Shown here: piece after piece, positions 11,135 to 22,145 of the stretch | Layout: each line of letters starts with the position of its first letter | Numbering within the stretch: the first letter of the stretch is position 1 | DNA from: Brachionus plicatilis | Taxonomy: Eukaryota; Rotifera; Eurotatoria; Ploima; Brachionidae | NCBI GenBank assembly: GCA_010279815.1 | Contig: QEOQ01000122.1 | Coordinates: 956,798 to 1,020,797 of the forward strand | Direction: 5' to 3' | DNA: 64,000 nt | Notes under the pieces: generated by a model | What the model saw: only the letters and a program-made list of their open reading frames with translations | Databases searched by the model: none | What the model was told of the DNA's origin: nothing | Translations under genes and position numbers: made by a program

Positions 11135-13793
11135 CTTTAAAAAATTTAAATTAAATTTTGAATAAAATTTAATTAAAATTTAATTTAATTCTAAAACTGA
11201 AAATATTTTTATTTTTTTTTTAACTTAATATCCTTATTTTTTTGAATAAAAAATCCTAATTTGGACTTAACTGTAATGAACCTCCTAAAGAAAAATTCCT
11301 CCTTTTTCGCGCTTTTTTTTCAGATAATGTCTTGATTCAAACCACACAAAAAAGAGGCAACAAAATAAAAACATATGAGCTTTATAAAGCAGAAATTCAA
11401 GATACTTAATTTCCTAATCAATAACTACCTAACCTGTTCAAAAACAAACCAAAAAATTTCTTACCAAGATTTATCTTCTAAATTTTTAACTAGGAATAAC
11501 AAATGGTATATTTTTTTCAAAATTTTCACACCTAAATAAACTGATACTGATACTTAAAATAATTTTCAAAAAAAAATATACAATATGTGAAATACCGAGG
11601 AATCTGCATCTACAAATGCTTTCAACTATCATTATTTACTTGAGCTTATTTTTTAAGAGAAAAAATGCAAAAATCTTCTTATTTGTTATTTTAAAAGTTG
11701 TATAATCTTTTGATAAAGAAAAAAATCATTAGCTTACATTCTGATATTTCTGAAGCATGTGACCAAGTCAAACATAGTAGTTTAATTTTTAGACTTTTAA
11801 AATTAACTATCAAAGCCAGACTTTGATTTTATAATTGAAAATTTAGTTTTCATTAAAGACAAGAATTTTGAAAAAAAAAAAGCATTAGAAGGTTTTGCAA
11901 TTAGTTATTTACTGTTCACTTCTTTCTAGAAATGATGAAATTAAAGAGCCAAAAATTTATTGTAAAAAATTACAAATGATTAAATATTGAGGTTAATTTA
12001 AGTTTTTAATTTTGTTTTGTTTATTTGTTCTAATTTATTATCCTAATTGAATCCAACAAAAATAATTGATGATTTTTTTATTAAACTGAGGAATTCAAAC
12101 TTTTTAAATTTGCTTGATTTCTAATAGAAATTAATTAGCATTGTGAATTTTTTTTAAAATACAAAAATATATAATAACGCCATAGCTTTAATTCGCACCT
12201 ACCAAAACATTTTCTTCAATTGTAGCATCTGATACATCCTCTGTTACACCACCTAAAGTAAATTTGGATTTATAATATGCAAAATTCAGAAAATTCTGAA
12301 TTTTGCAGAATTATTAAATTGGTGGAACAGATGATGTATCAGTTGCTAAAATTTACAGAGTATGTTTTGAAATATCAGAACTTTAGTTTTGGCTTTTGTT
12401 TTTGTATTTTATACCAAAATTGAAAATAGAATTTAATTTATTTTAGTAAAAATATGACGTTTTTTTAAATTCAATTTTTTTGCTTTTAATTTTATTCTCA
12501 AAAAGGCAAATGATTGCTCCAATTTGGTTCTATCATTAAAAATCATATTATTTACTTAGAAATAAATTTTTTAAAGACTAAATTTAATAAACACTTTTAT
12601 TAACAGGTTCAAATATATCCTAGAAATTTTTTGTGAATTTTTTAATTTTAATTCTAGAAGATGTTTGATGCTTGTGAAATGCAATAATCAATTTTTAAAT
12701 TTTTAAGGATTATAAAAATTAAATTTCATTTAAAAACAAGATTTTTTTCCAACTTTCGTTCGACTGAATATTTTATAATTAAAATGATAGCAAATTTTAG
12801 TTTTCAAAAATGAATAAAAATATAATGATTTTTTTTTACTATAACATCTAATTAAAATTCTATTTCAAAATTTAATTATTTTGTAATGAATTAAAAATAC
12901 TTTAAATAAAATATTATAGATAATTTTTAAATTCAATGTAGAAATTATGGAATTTAAAGTATGATTTATTAATACTTATACCAGAAGCATTGCAAGCAAA
13001 TAATTGTATATTTTATTTTCAATTCCCAATTCAAATTAAACCAAGAGTTAGTTCAAAAAAGACCAAGAGTTGAATTTGAAAAAAATTAGAAAAATTTGAA
13101 TGATTTTTTAAATTATGAATGGGTACCTTACAGATATCAGCTGATGTAAATGAAAATAAATGGTCATTATATGGGAGAATTTTACGTGATTGTCGAAGTT
13201 GTGAATGATTTTTGATGAATATTTTCTTTTTAATTAATCTAAATTTTCGTGTATTTTTATGATGAATTTTTTTTTAATTGATATTTTTTTTTTTTTTCGA
13301 TGAAATTTTAATAAATTAGGTGATAAATTTCATTTTTTTGATGTTACTCAATTTTTTGATGATAATTTTTAGATATTTGATGATATAATAAATACCACCT
13401 ATTAAAAGACCCCCAAAAATAGATGTTATATTTAAAAAATTACTTAACTTAATAAACAAAATGTTAAAAATAAGAACACTCTGTGATTGTGAATTTAACA
13501 GCACGGACCTGTAATCAAAAATAATAATTTAAAAATCAAATTTTGCCTCTAATTTGTTTTGTGTAGGCTTCATTTGAGAATTGATAAATGTTTTTCTTTC
13601 TAATTAAAATAAAAAAACTATTAAAAAGAATCAATTAATGCGAATTAATAATTAATCAAATATACATAATAATTTTTATATAAAATTTTGTTTTCTTTCC
13701 CTACTTAATAGCGGGTTTTTAAAATCAAAAAACTTTTGATCTTCTTCAAAAAAAATTGTTATTCAAATACTAAATAATACAAGTGAGCTAAGG
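11135..13793. other. Spacer between the two Asn-rich genes
   Basis: Contains a MITE copy (12137-12425) and weak exon-like stretches on the - strand. One, about 13035-13247, is open for some 68 codons without an ATG (KILPYNDHLFSFTSADICK). Another at 13447-13510 has acceptor TTACAG and a donor. Joined in phase they would be open, but they have no recognisable product and are not called. The remainder is A/T-rich with nothing seen. Confidence 0.4.
12137..12425. mobile_element. Diverged GGCATTGTGAA family MITE copy
   Basis: Starts GCATTGTGAATTTT, contains CATCTGATACATCCTCTGTTAC and the complement GATGATGTATCAGTTGCTA around a palindromic centre (AATTCTGAATTTTGCAGAATT), and ends TATACCAAAATT. It is older than the palindrome copies, judging from mismatches. 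Confidence 0.65.
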
Positions 13794-14813
13794 CTACAAA
13801 CTTGGATAATAGGTATATTTCAATGGCTGATGGCTTTGTTTTGAACGTAAATCGACTAATTTATAAACTGGTTGTCTCTTAGATTGTCCAGTCGCTTTTT
13901 CCAGTTGTATAAACTCATTTATTTCTCTTTGATCGAGTTCAAAAAATTCCTTAAGTCGTTCGGTAATGTTTGAATGGAGTAGCTCGGTGATTGTAAAGTC
14001 TTGGTGAGCGCGCAAAAAGCGCTCAAGCTCTATCGGATCCAATCCTTGGATTAAGTTGTTATTGTTGTTGTTATTGTTCACTATGACCAGTGTTCCGAAC
14101 TTTTTCGTATTCAACTGAGAAGGATGTTGAAATCTATAATTTAAATTTGTAGTTTTTATCTTGGCCAAATTATTTGTTTTAAAAAAGCTCATTTGGTTCC
14201 TAGGCTCAGTAAATCTAGGCCGGGTTGGCTTTCTTTCTCGATTTTTTCTAACAACTGATTTTAGCATGTTCAAAAGACTGTTTTTGTGTTTTTCAGCAGT
14301 GCTCATTTCATCCAAACTTATATACTTTGGTTTGTAAAAGCGAACTAATGGTTTTTTGTAGATCTTTTTAGTTGTCACTCTCGTAGTTGTAGCCAAAGTT
14401 GTTGTTGTAGTTGTAGTGGATGTAGTGGTTGTAGTGGTTGTAGTGGTTGAAGTAGATGTTTTTCTTCGCCGGTGCAATCTAGCCTTAGACTCTTCTTCAA
14501 AATCTTGTTCTGTTATGCTTGGTAAAGTGGAGCTCTGTCCGCTTCTAAGCAATCCGTTCAATTTTTTTCCATATCCGGGCTTCATCATGGCATCCTGAGT
14601 CAACCGTTGTCTGAAACCAAGAGGCTTGACTCCATCACCTAAACCAGATAAATGCATACTTTTGAACACATTGGTGATATACGGATTGGCACTAAATGGC
14701 CACAGCGCTTTAAATAATAAGTTAGTAATAAGAGTCTTTTTAAAAATAAAGTCTAATTAACCATTTGTTTTGGTCAGCTGTAGCAAAAGTGATAAAAAAA
14801 TAAAACTGTTCAT
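13794..14813 (-). CDS. Secreted Thr- and Asn-rich protein of unknown function
   Basis: Exon 1 (14762-14813) encodes a signal peptide, MNSFIFLSLLLQLTKTN; exon 2 is 13794-14707. The 54-bp intron has donor G|GTTAAT and acceptor TTTAAAG and joins in phase 1. The product is about 320 aa. After the signal come ALWPFSANPYITN, a basic stretch (RLHRRRK), a poly-Thr run of about 20 residues, many Lys/Arg pairs, then VIVNNNNNNNN followed by an acidic/helical tail (DPIELERFLR, DFTITELL, DQREINEFIQ). The Thr run suggests O-glycosylation, and the many dibasic sites could be cleavage points. An ORF-only view would start at an internal GTG (14669) and miss the signal. It shares poly-Asn and DFTI motifs with the gene at 10875-11134. 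No known family recognised. Confidence 0.75.
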
Positions 14814-14892
14814 TTTTTAGCTTAAAATTTTAAAAATAAATTAAAAAATTTAAATTGAATTCAGTTAAAATTTTATTCAAAAAAAACTAAAA

Positions 14893-16316
14893 TTAATTGC
14901 TAAATATTTGTCTTAGACAATCGTTTATAAAAATTTCATTTGGATCTAGCTTTTTTCTCAGTGCATCGAACTGTTCAAATTTTGGATAAAGTTTGACCAG
15001 ATCGGACTTGCGCATATTATGTGTCTTAGCCCAATGGGGTCTACCATTGCACTCAATCATTAGTTCTTCATTTTTTCGCCACCATTTTTCCCTTGTGTAT
15101 TCTTTACCATACGGTTTAAACATCAATATATTCAACCAACACGAGTCTTGTTCATAACAAGGACTAATCCAAATGTCATCTTTTTTGCTGAATCTAATCT
15201 CGACTCCAAAATGAACCCGCACACTCGGGTTGTCCTCTAGCCATGTCTTTAACTTGAGCAAATAGTGCGCTGTTTCCTTAAGTGGTATGGTGCATTCAAA
15301 TGCATGCTGCTTGAACAAACAATCAAAATTGAACACATTGTAGCTACGGTCTACATACTGCTTTCTATCTGAGAAGACTTTAAAGTAGACTAAGTTTATG
15401 TAGGGTATTAGGAAGGTGAAAAATGTAGCTATGTAGAACAAAAATTCAAGTAAATAAAATCCGACTAGTCTGTCTTTGAGCCAACTGAATTTTCGTGGAT
15501 TTAATGGCTTGTCAGTGCGAGAGGCCGCATAGCACAACACATGGTCGGTGTGCGGGTACCAAAGCATTCTAAAGTGATCAGCACTGCTTGTATATGCATC
15601 CAGAGAGCTCAACACATCTTCCAATTTGGCTGGAAATTCAGTCTGGTCAAGTTTAAACGCTGGCTCACATTGAATAGTTACGCTCAGAATGATGCCTAGA
15701 CATCCCAAAGAGCACAAGACAGCTTTGAAGTCATCACTGGAATCCGCATATGTTCTGATCTCGCCTGATGCCAACATCAACTCTATTTCTGTAACATAAG
15801 AGTTTAATATTGGGAATTGAGTACCTGTTCCATGATAACCAACACAGATGGCACCGGCTATTGTTTGGTCTGAAATCGATCCAAGTCTGCATTTGAAAAT
15901 TTATTTTATACCAAGAAAAAATTAATAAATTAAAATTTTACACGCTGAGTGCCATGTTATTGTCATATAAAATATCATTTAATTTATCTACCCTCATTCC
16001 GCCCTCTACTTTAACCTTTAGTTTTTCTGCATCGATCTAAATTTATGGTTTTAATTTTTATTTTTCACTATTAAAATTAACCAAGTACTTCTAGCAGGTG
16101 ATCCATTTTTATAAGTGATACCATGTAGTCGTTGGTGCATGCTATTGAAGATGGTGAATGTCCTATTCCGGCTACTTTGACAACTTTTTTATTCTCGTTG
16201 GCCAATTTAAGAATTTCTCTTATTTCTTGTTGGGATTCGGGCTCGAAATAAAGTGCCGGTCGACACCAGTACGTTCTTGCCCAATTTTCAAAATATTTTC
16301 CCCTAATACCATTCAT
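14893..16316 (-). CDS. GULO: L-gulonolactone oxidase (ascorbate biosynthesis)
   Basis: Three exons, 16089-16316, 15942-16036 and 14893-15886, give 438 aa, matching the roughly 440 aa of vertebrate GULO. The enzyme oxidises L-gulono-1,4-lactone, the last step of vitamin C synthesis, with covalent FAD at the ER membrane. Visible features: FENWARTYWCRP at the start, the FAD-attachment motif GHSPSSIACTNDYM with its His, GAICVGYHGTG, LGCLGIILSVTIQ, the hydrophobic segment GFYLLEFLFYIATFF, SPCYEQDSCW, and the GRPHWAK motif near the C-terminus, then KLDPNEIFINDCL. Introns are 52 and 55 bp, joined in phases 0 and 2. The text at 15781-15830 looks like a 36-bp intron but reads through in frame as ILNSYVTEIELML and aligns with the family, so it is coding. 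ATG at 16316 follows TTTAG directly, so an upstream exon cannot be excluded. No disabling change seen. Confidence 0.92.
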
Positions 16317-18054
16317 CTAAATTTTTTTTTTAAATTGAAAAAAAAAATTTATTATAATAATTTTGTTTAAACAGATGCAATTTTTTTTAGTTAATGGTAC
16401 TCCCATGTTTTGTATCACACCATTTTATTTTATGATATGTCTGATAATCGTTTACATTTTTATCAACATTGTGCAGAATAATAAAAAATGTGCTGTGAAA
16501 TTTTATATTTTTATTTAATTGTCTTGAAATAATCAAATTTAATAAAGGTAATTTGAATTAAAATGAATAAAAGAACTAAGATTTGCCACAAGTTGGATCT
16601 CAAACCTCAATGGTTGGTGAATGATTGAATTTTCAAAAATCATCTTAATATTACATAATTTTTAAATTTAGATAATGATTTCAATTTATTAAAAAAAAGT
16701 TTATAAATTTTTTAAGATATTTTTTTATTAAATCATTTCAGTCTACGTATTGACTTTTTTCGAAAATTCATTTTCAGTTGAAATTTGAATTTTCCCAAAT
16801 TTTTTGCTTATCTTCAAAAAATTAATTTAATAAATATTAATAAATTTTGCCTTTTTTAATATTAATTAATTTATTTAGTTTACTAATTTCAAAAGAAACA
16901 TCAATGTTTATCGATGAATACTCGTAAATTCATGGTTTTTTTCCATGGAAAAGCGATGAGGTCAAATATCTTATTTTTTATTAACAATTTTTTGTTTTTT
17001 TTTAAATTATTGATGGTTCATTGTTTTTTCCTCGAAAAAACCGATAATAACTGATGCATAATGATTAATTGTCATATTCCTCATCAATGTAGCATTCAAA
17101 ATTAATTGACTTGGTGGTAATTTTTAAGATCTGACATGAGCTTGTTCTAATGCATCTATAAAGCGTGTTGATTTATGTCTCAACACTACAAAGGCCAAAT
17201 TTTTTTATACCGTAATAGCCCAAAGTGGGTTTTTTAACTTCACTAATATTTTTTGTTTATTTGACACATCTAAAATAATAATTACTTAGAATTTTTATTT
17301 TTAAATATATGATATAATATATTTAACATAAAATAAAACTTTATTGGTAAAAAAGTCAAATAAACAAAAAATGTTAGTGGGTTAAAAATACCCACTTTAA
17401 ACTTTAATGAATCATTTTTTTTTTGGACATTAAATAAATCATAACAGTTTTTAAACAAAAACATTAAAATTATAAATTTTATGCAATTTCAGATTGAAGA
17501 ATTAAAAAATTTATAAGTTCTAATTTTTTTTTTAAGTTTGTATTCATTTAGAAAAAAATGGGCTTAAAAAACCCGTGGCCTATCTAGTTTTAATGATTAA
17601 TTTTAAAATATTAAAAACTCTTTGTTGAGACACATTGAATACAAACATTGAATAAATATTTGGTTGTATGAAAGTAAAATTCCTTTGTATAAAGATGCAT
17701 TTTGACTTTAACAACTTCCATCAGTAGTAGATTTTTTCAAGAATGAGCTTATCTTTTAGAAACGCGCTCCTCTAAAGAGGATACTCTGCGAATTATGAAA
17801 AAGATTTGATTAAGATTTAAAAAAAAAAAATTAAAGATGTACCAAAATTCCAAATTGATGTAAATGGTTGTATGCGATGGTTTAAAGACAAATTCACGGT
17901 CTTGAAAATGATCGGGACTAATTTTTGCACTTTTTTTTATAAAAAACCAATTCAAAATAGGGGTTTAAACAGAAGACTATTATTTAAAAAGAGCATGCTT
18001 TTTTAAATTTTTATTAATCATAAAGCTTAAAATTTAAAAATTTGACAAGAGAAA
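16317..18054. other. Intergenic, includes a palindromic element
   Basis: No gene found. It contains the nested inverted repeat described at 17165-17650. Confidence 0.5.
17165..17650. repeat. Nested inverted repeats (probable MITE)
   Basis: Inner arms at about 17219-17265 and 17357-17402 pair over some 46 bp (GTGGGTTTTTTAACTTCACT against GTTAGTGGGTTAAAAATACC). Outer text ATGTCTCAAC...GGCC (17175-17195) pairs with GGCC...GTTGAGACAC (17577-17635). GCCCAAAGTGGGTTTT and TGGGCTTAAAAAACCC are repeated variants. A decayed composite of two hairpin elements is the simplest reading. Confidence 0.55.
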
Positions 18055-18796
18055 ATGTTCACTCGAGAGATTTTTGCCGAAAATTATGACAAAGAAAAAT
18101 TAAAAATTCTACAAAACTTGAACAGCCAGGTATTTTGAGTCTTTTTTTTGACATAATCTGATTCTTATCTTTGCCAAGATACAATCAATGGCACTAAAAC
18201 TTGACTTGATAGTCAGCCATGCAGAAGAGAACATATTCAAGATAAAATCATCGAATTCGAACAACTTCCGTAATTCACTTCTTGAGATTAACAATTCGCT
18301 TGAAATAAAGCCTGTTGATTTTGAAAAAGCGGAAAATGGGCACCAGTCAAGTGCAAGCTGTAGCTTTGACTTGGACGAGGAGATTAAGCTGGCCGATCAT
18401 CACCAATTGGTAAAGATAATTGACCAGAAGCCGCAAAATGGCCAGAAAAAAAATAGGAAAATTAACAAAAATAAACAGGCCACATTTCAAACAGAGAATA
18501 AGCAATTTTGCGCCGTGCAGACAAAACCAGAGCCTAACACAGTCAACAAGCGAAGCAAGCAGCAGCGAATTTTTAATACATTTGTTCGCGAGTCCATAAA
18601 TCAACTGCTAGGGCCGGATTTTATGAGGACCCATGATGTGCAAGACATAGACTCGCAAGTTATGGAAATGATACGAAAAGAGGCCTTGGAGCACTATTTA
18701 CCTGATAACATACGACCGAGACGCGCTTGGCATCTGGCAAAGGCATCGCTTAGGACTCTGAAAAGAACCCTGAACAATCGAAAGCCAAAAGCTTAA
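18055..18796 (+). CDS. Hypothetical basic protein with conserved-looking C-terminal helical domain
   Basis: Exon 1 is 18055-18129 (MFTREIFAENYDKEKLKILQ) and exon 2 is 18179-18796, joined in phase 0 across a 49-bp intron (CAG|GTATTT, TTGCCAAG|ATA). The product is 230 aa; an ORF-only view starts at 18188 and loses 28 residues. The middle is polar and Lys-rich (KKNRKINKNKQ), suggesting a disordered, possibly nuclear segment. The last 75 residues look folded: NTFVRESINQLLGPDF, DIDSQVMEMIRKEALEHYLP, then RPRRAWHLAKASLRTLKRTL. I do not recognise the family. A basic helical C-terminus would suit nucleic-acid or protein binding, but this is inference. An AATAAA about 220 bp downstream could serve polyadenylation. 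Confidence 0.75.
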
Positions 18797-20248
18797 TTAA
18801 TTTTTGATCATCTTTTTTTCATGTACTTATGTAAGTAGTTTATGTAATTTTGTCGCCTAATTGATTCACTTGATTTAGATTTAGTGTGTTTGTTTTGTTC
18901 TTAAATTTAATTTATTTAATTTAAGTTAAAATTTATGTTTAAAAAAAGTTTACTCATGTTTTTTTTTGTGTTTAAAAATTCCAATTTTGTTCTTTCAAAA
19001 TTTTAATTACTTCAAATAAATTTTTAATTATTAGCGTGTCATTTATTCAACAAAAATTGTATTTTTTTTTAGGTTTTTATTATTTTTATCAAGCTTACAA
19101 AATCAAATAAAATCCAAAATAATTTAAATTTAATTTTTGCATAATTTATTTATTCAATTTTTTTAGCTCTTTGGTATAATAAAAAATCCTTACTATGAAT
19201 TAAGGATTACATGCATTTCAGAAAAAATTCTCAATTAATTAGATATAACATGAAGCTCATTACATCATCAATCATGATAAGTTCAAATTTCGTAAAGTTT
19301 TTTAATATTTATTAAATTATATAAGAGAAAATTAAAGAAGATTAAATTAGCCTCAAAGAATCATGTAGAAAAAATTTGATAAAGAAAATTTTTAATTTTA
19401 GGGTTATAAATCAGAATTTTTAAAACAAAAGAGCGTGTAAATTATTCGATAAATTTGATGTATTTAACAAAAATTTTAAATTTAAATGAAAAAAAAATTT
19501 AATTTAAATTAAATTTCTTATTTTTTTTATGTAAAATTTGAATTTTATTTAAAAAAAAATATTTTGTGTTTTTTTAACAATTAAATAAATAAAGTGTTAA
19601 TCAGTCTTGAAAAAAGATAAGTTGATTTACCTCTTTAACTTTTTTTTTAAATTTTAAGTCCAAGTCCGAACTTTAAAATTTTTTAAAAAATATAAAAAAA
19701 TAAATGCCCATGAAGTTTTAGACACTGGTCTAAAATTTTGTCCTTTAATTCAGTTTTTTTAAAATAATGAATTAATTAATTATTTGCATATCCATAATAT
19801 CATAAAATTGAACAATAGAAAATAAAAAGTACCCATAAAAAATCATGGTTTTTATTTTAGAAAAAATTGAAGTTAAAAAAAGCCTTGAGTCTCGAAATTT
19901 TTTCAAAATAATAAAAAATAATATTTTAGACCGAAGTAGGGATTTTTTTTCTCAAGGTAATAAATTTACTCGTCTTATAAATAATTAAATCGTTAAAAAA
20001 AAAATTTGATTGTCATAAAAAAATCAAACGGGTTTAGGGATCCGAGTATGTTGGAGATTAGAGATTTAAAGCTAAAATAATAATTAATAATTTAACTGTT
20101 AATGATAAAAATATCTAATTTAATAATCCATTAAACGTTTTTTTTTTCATATGACAATTTAATTATTGATATGACGAGTTAAAATGCATTCTTTTTTTAT
20201 GGTTATTTTATTTTGAAAATCACTTAGGTATTATTTGAAAGGTCAATG
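18797..20248. other. Intergenic, nothing recognised
   Basis: 3' flank of the preceding gene and A/T-rich sequence up to the outer edge of the inverted repeat. One short stretch near 19655 resembles the hAT-like MITE interior. Confidence 0.5.
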
Positions 20249-21054
20249 CAATAATAAAATTAGTTTGTTCATAGAAAAAGATTGGTTTTCTATGGTCGGA
20301 AAAAGTTTTTAAATATGTCTTTTAATTTTTAATCGAACTATGTAAGCAAAAAGCTTGGTATTTGGTTCCAATCAAGCCTACTGTTGAGAAGCAAAATGAG
20401 CTTAATTTAAATATGTCAGTGAACTAAATAATGATTTTTGTTTCCATTTTTTTGACAAATTTAAAAAATCATAGCATTAAAACTCAAAATTATTCAAAAA
20501 TTTGGAAAAAATAAAAATGTTCGCAATTGGGAATTTAAAAATGTTGAAGGAAATTGACTTTTTAACGCTAAATGATAAAATTTCTACTTAAAACAAGAAA
20601 TATTTTAAAAATCGATAGAAATGATTAGAAAATAAAATTATAAAATAGGCGGCTGATTGTTGAGTCGCAACCATACCAACGCCGGTCCCAAGTTAGAATG
20701 AAAAATGTTAAGGATACTTTATTTTATGCAAAGTGAGTTTTCACATTTGAAAAGCAAAATGAGTTTAATTTAAATGACTCTGAATTTAATTTTTAAAAAA
20801 AATTAAAAATTAACTTAAACCACTCAAATAAATATTTTATTTTATAACATGATTGATGATCATCAAAAGAAGATCTTAAATTTTATTTCGAAGATTTAAT
20901 AAACAGGAATCAAATGAACTTAAAATATATAAAAAAAGAAAAGTAAATCTTAAATAATTTATTCGGCTTTGTGTATAATTTAAAAAATAAGAAGCTTTAC
21001 AAAATTATAGTACAATTGAAAAATTAAAAAAATAAAAAAAAACAATTTTTTAGC

Positions 21055-21990
21055 TTAGTGACAGAGTGATGACGTTTGCGGTGAAAAAAAATCTGAATTT
21101 TGGTCGGATGATTTGATTTCTTCATTGAACGGAGAAACGCACAAAAAAGAGTCTAAATTAAAAGTTGAATTTTCATATCCGGAATCGTCACTTAAATTGA
21201 ATTCACAATCAAAATCATAGTCGTCTTCGAATTTGACCTTTTGGATTTGATTGTCCGTTGATTTAGACAAAAAATTTGCTTCAATTTGTTCTTTGAGTAA
21301 ATTAATACATTCATATTCAATGTGTCCGAATGATTGATTTAATAAATTATGTAAATCTATTTGAACGGCTTTGGAACGAGATAAAATGGACAGGAGACAC
21401 GATGAGGCAATCATGCTTGGTGGATAGAGCGAATATTTAAAGTCTGTTGAACACAAAGCTGTCAATGCGTAGAAATGTTTTCTGATCTCGGCCACATGAG
21501 GATATTGACACAAATTGAATCGATGTGATAGAAATTCAAAATAGTCATTGGGAGCAACACAGTTAGTGTCCCATTTTAGCTTTTCTAAAATGAACAGTTC
21601 ACAATGAAGAAGCTCCTCTAGAGAAATTGAATTGTCAGTGTATTGAACAAGTCTTTGGGTGTCTAGTTGAAGATTGGAGCGTATCTTTGATGCCAAGAGC
21701 ATGCAACAAGTGCCGAATAATTGAATATACGACTTGTCAAGTTTAAAAGTAGTTGACTTTGTTAGGCAATAGATGAGACGATCGAACATGTTCATGGCTG
21801 TATAGTACACATCATTGAGCACATTTTCTGCTTCACATATTTCCAGCATCCAAACACTGAGCATTTCTCTCATTTGACCATTAATGGCATCATTAAAGTA
21901 ACATCCGGCCACAGTGTAATATTCTTCTAAATTGATCATACTTTTCAAAGCCAATTCGTCATTTACATAGCATGCACATTTACACTGCAT
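21055..21990 (-). CDS. Cyclin D-like protein, left-arm copy
   Basis: Single exon, 311 aa. The cyclin box starts with REMLSVWMLEICEAE, has the D-type sequence AMNMFDRLI, then LFGTCCMLLASKIR and YTDNSISLEELLHCELFI, EKLKWD, and the second fold ALCSTDFKYSLYPPSMIA. These match G1/S D-type cyclins, which activate CDK4/6 toward Rb. A clear LxCxE Rb-binding motif at the N-terminus was not found. The C-terminal 80 residues are acidic and Ser/Asp-rich (DSGYENSTF), as in PEST-like degradation regions. ATG follows an A-rich leader with a TATA box about 80 bp upstream. It differs from the right-arm copy at T111, I202 and Q219. Confidence 0.9.
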   Translation of the reverse strand: MQCKCACYVNDELALKSMINLEEYYTVAGCYFNDAINGQMREMLSVWMLEICEAENVLNDVYYTAMNMFDRLIYCLTKSTTFKLDKSYIQLFGTCCMLLASKIRSNLQLDTQRLVQYTDNSISLEELLHCELFILEKLKWDTNCVAPNDYFEFLSHRFNLCQYPHVAEIRKHFYALTALCSTDFKYSLYPPSMIASSCLLSILSRSKAVQIDLHNLLNQSFGHIEYECINLLKEQIEANFLSKSTDNQIQKVKFEDDYDFDCEFNLSDDSGYENSTFNLDSFLCVSPFNEEIKSSDQNSDFFSPQTSSLCH

Positions 21991-22072
21991 TTTTGATTCT
22001 TTTCTTTTCTTTTTGTTTTTTATAATAAAAAGATTCTTAATATTAATAAAAAAACAAAGAATTTAGATCTTG

Positions 22073-22145
22073 TATTTATATGCAAATGAGAAGAAAATAA
22101 ATTTTTATTTTATTGGCCAAATGAGAAAACTAATCAATGACCAAT
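22073..22145 (-). promoter_or_regulatory. Core promoter of the left cyclin D copy
   Basis: On the - strand a TATA box (TATAAATA, 22073-22080) adjoins an octamer ATTTGCAT (22080-22087), with CCAAT-type boxes at 22112-22116 and 22141-22145. The arrangement is mirrored in the other arm. Confidence 0.6.

Noticed and set aside
13035..13510. Two exon-like - strand stretches between the Asn-rich genes
   Set aside because: They can be joined in phase, but have no start, no recognisable protein and biased A/T composition; too weak to call.
14669..14669. Start of the Thr-rich protein at 14669
   Set aside because: The codon is GTG within an exon that continues upstream to a signal-peptide exon.
15781..15830. 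A 36-bp intron (GTACTC...TTACAG) in the GULO gene
   Set aside because: It reads through in frame, has the length and residues expected for GULO at this point, and is shorter than the other introns here.
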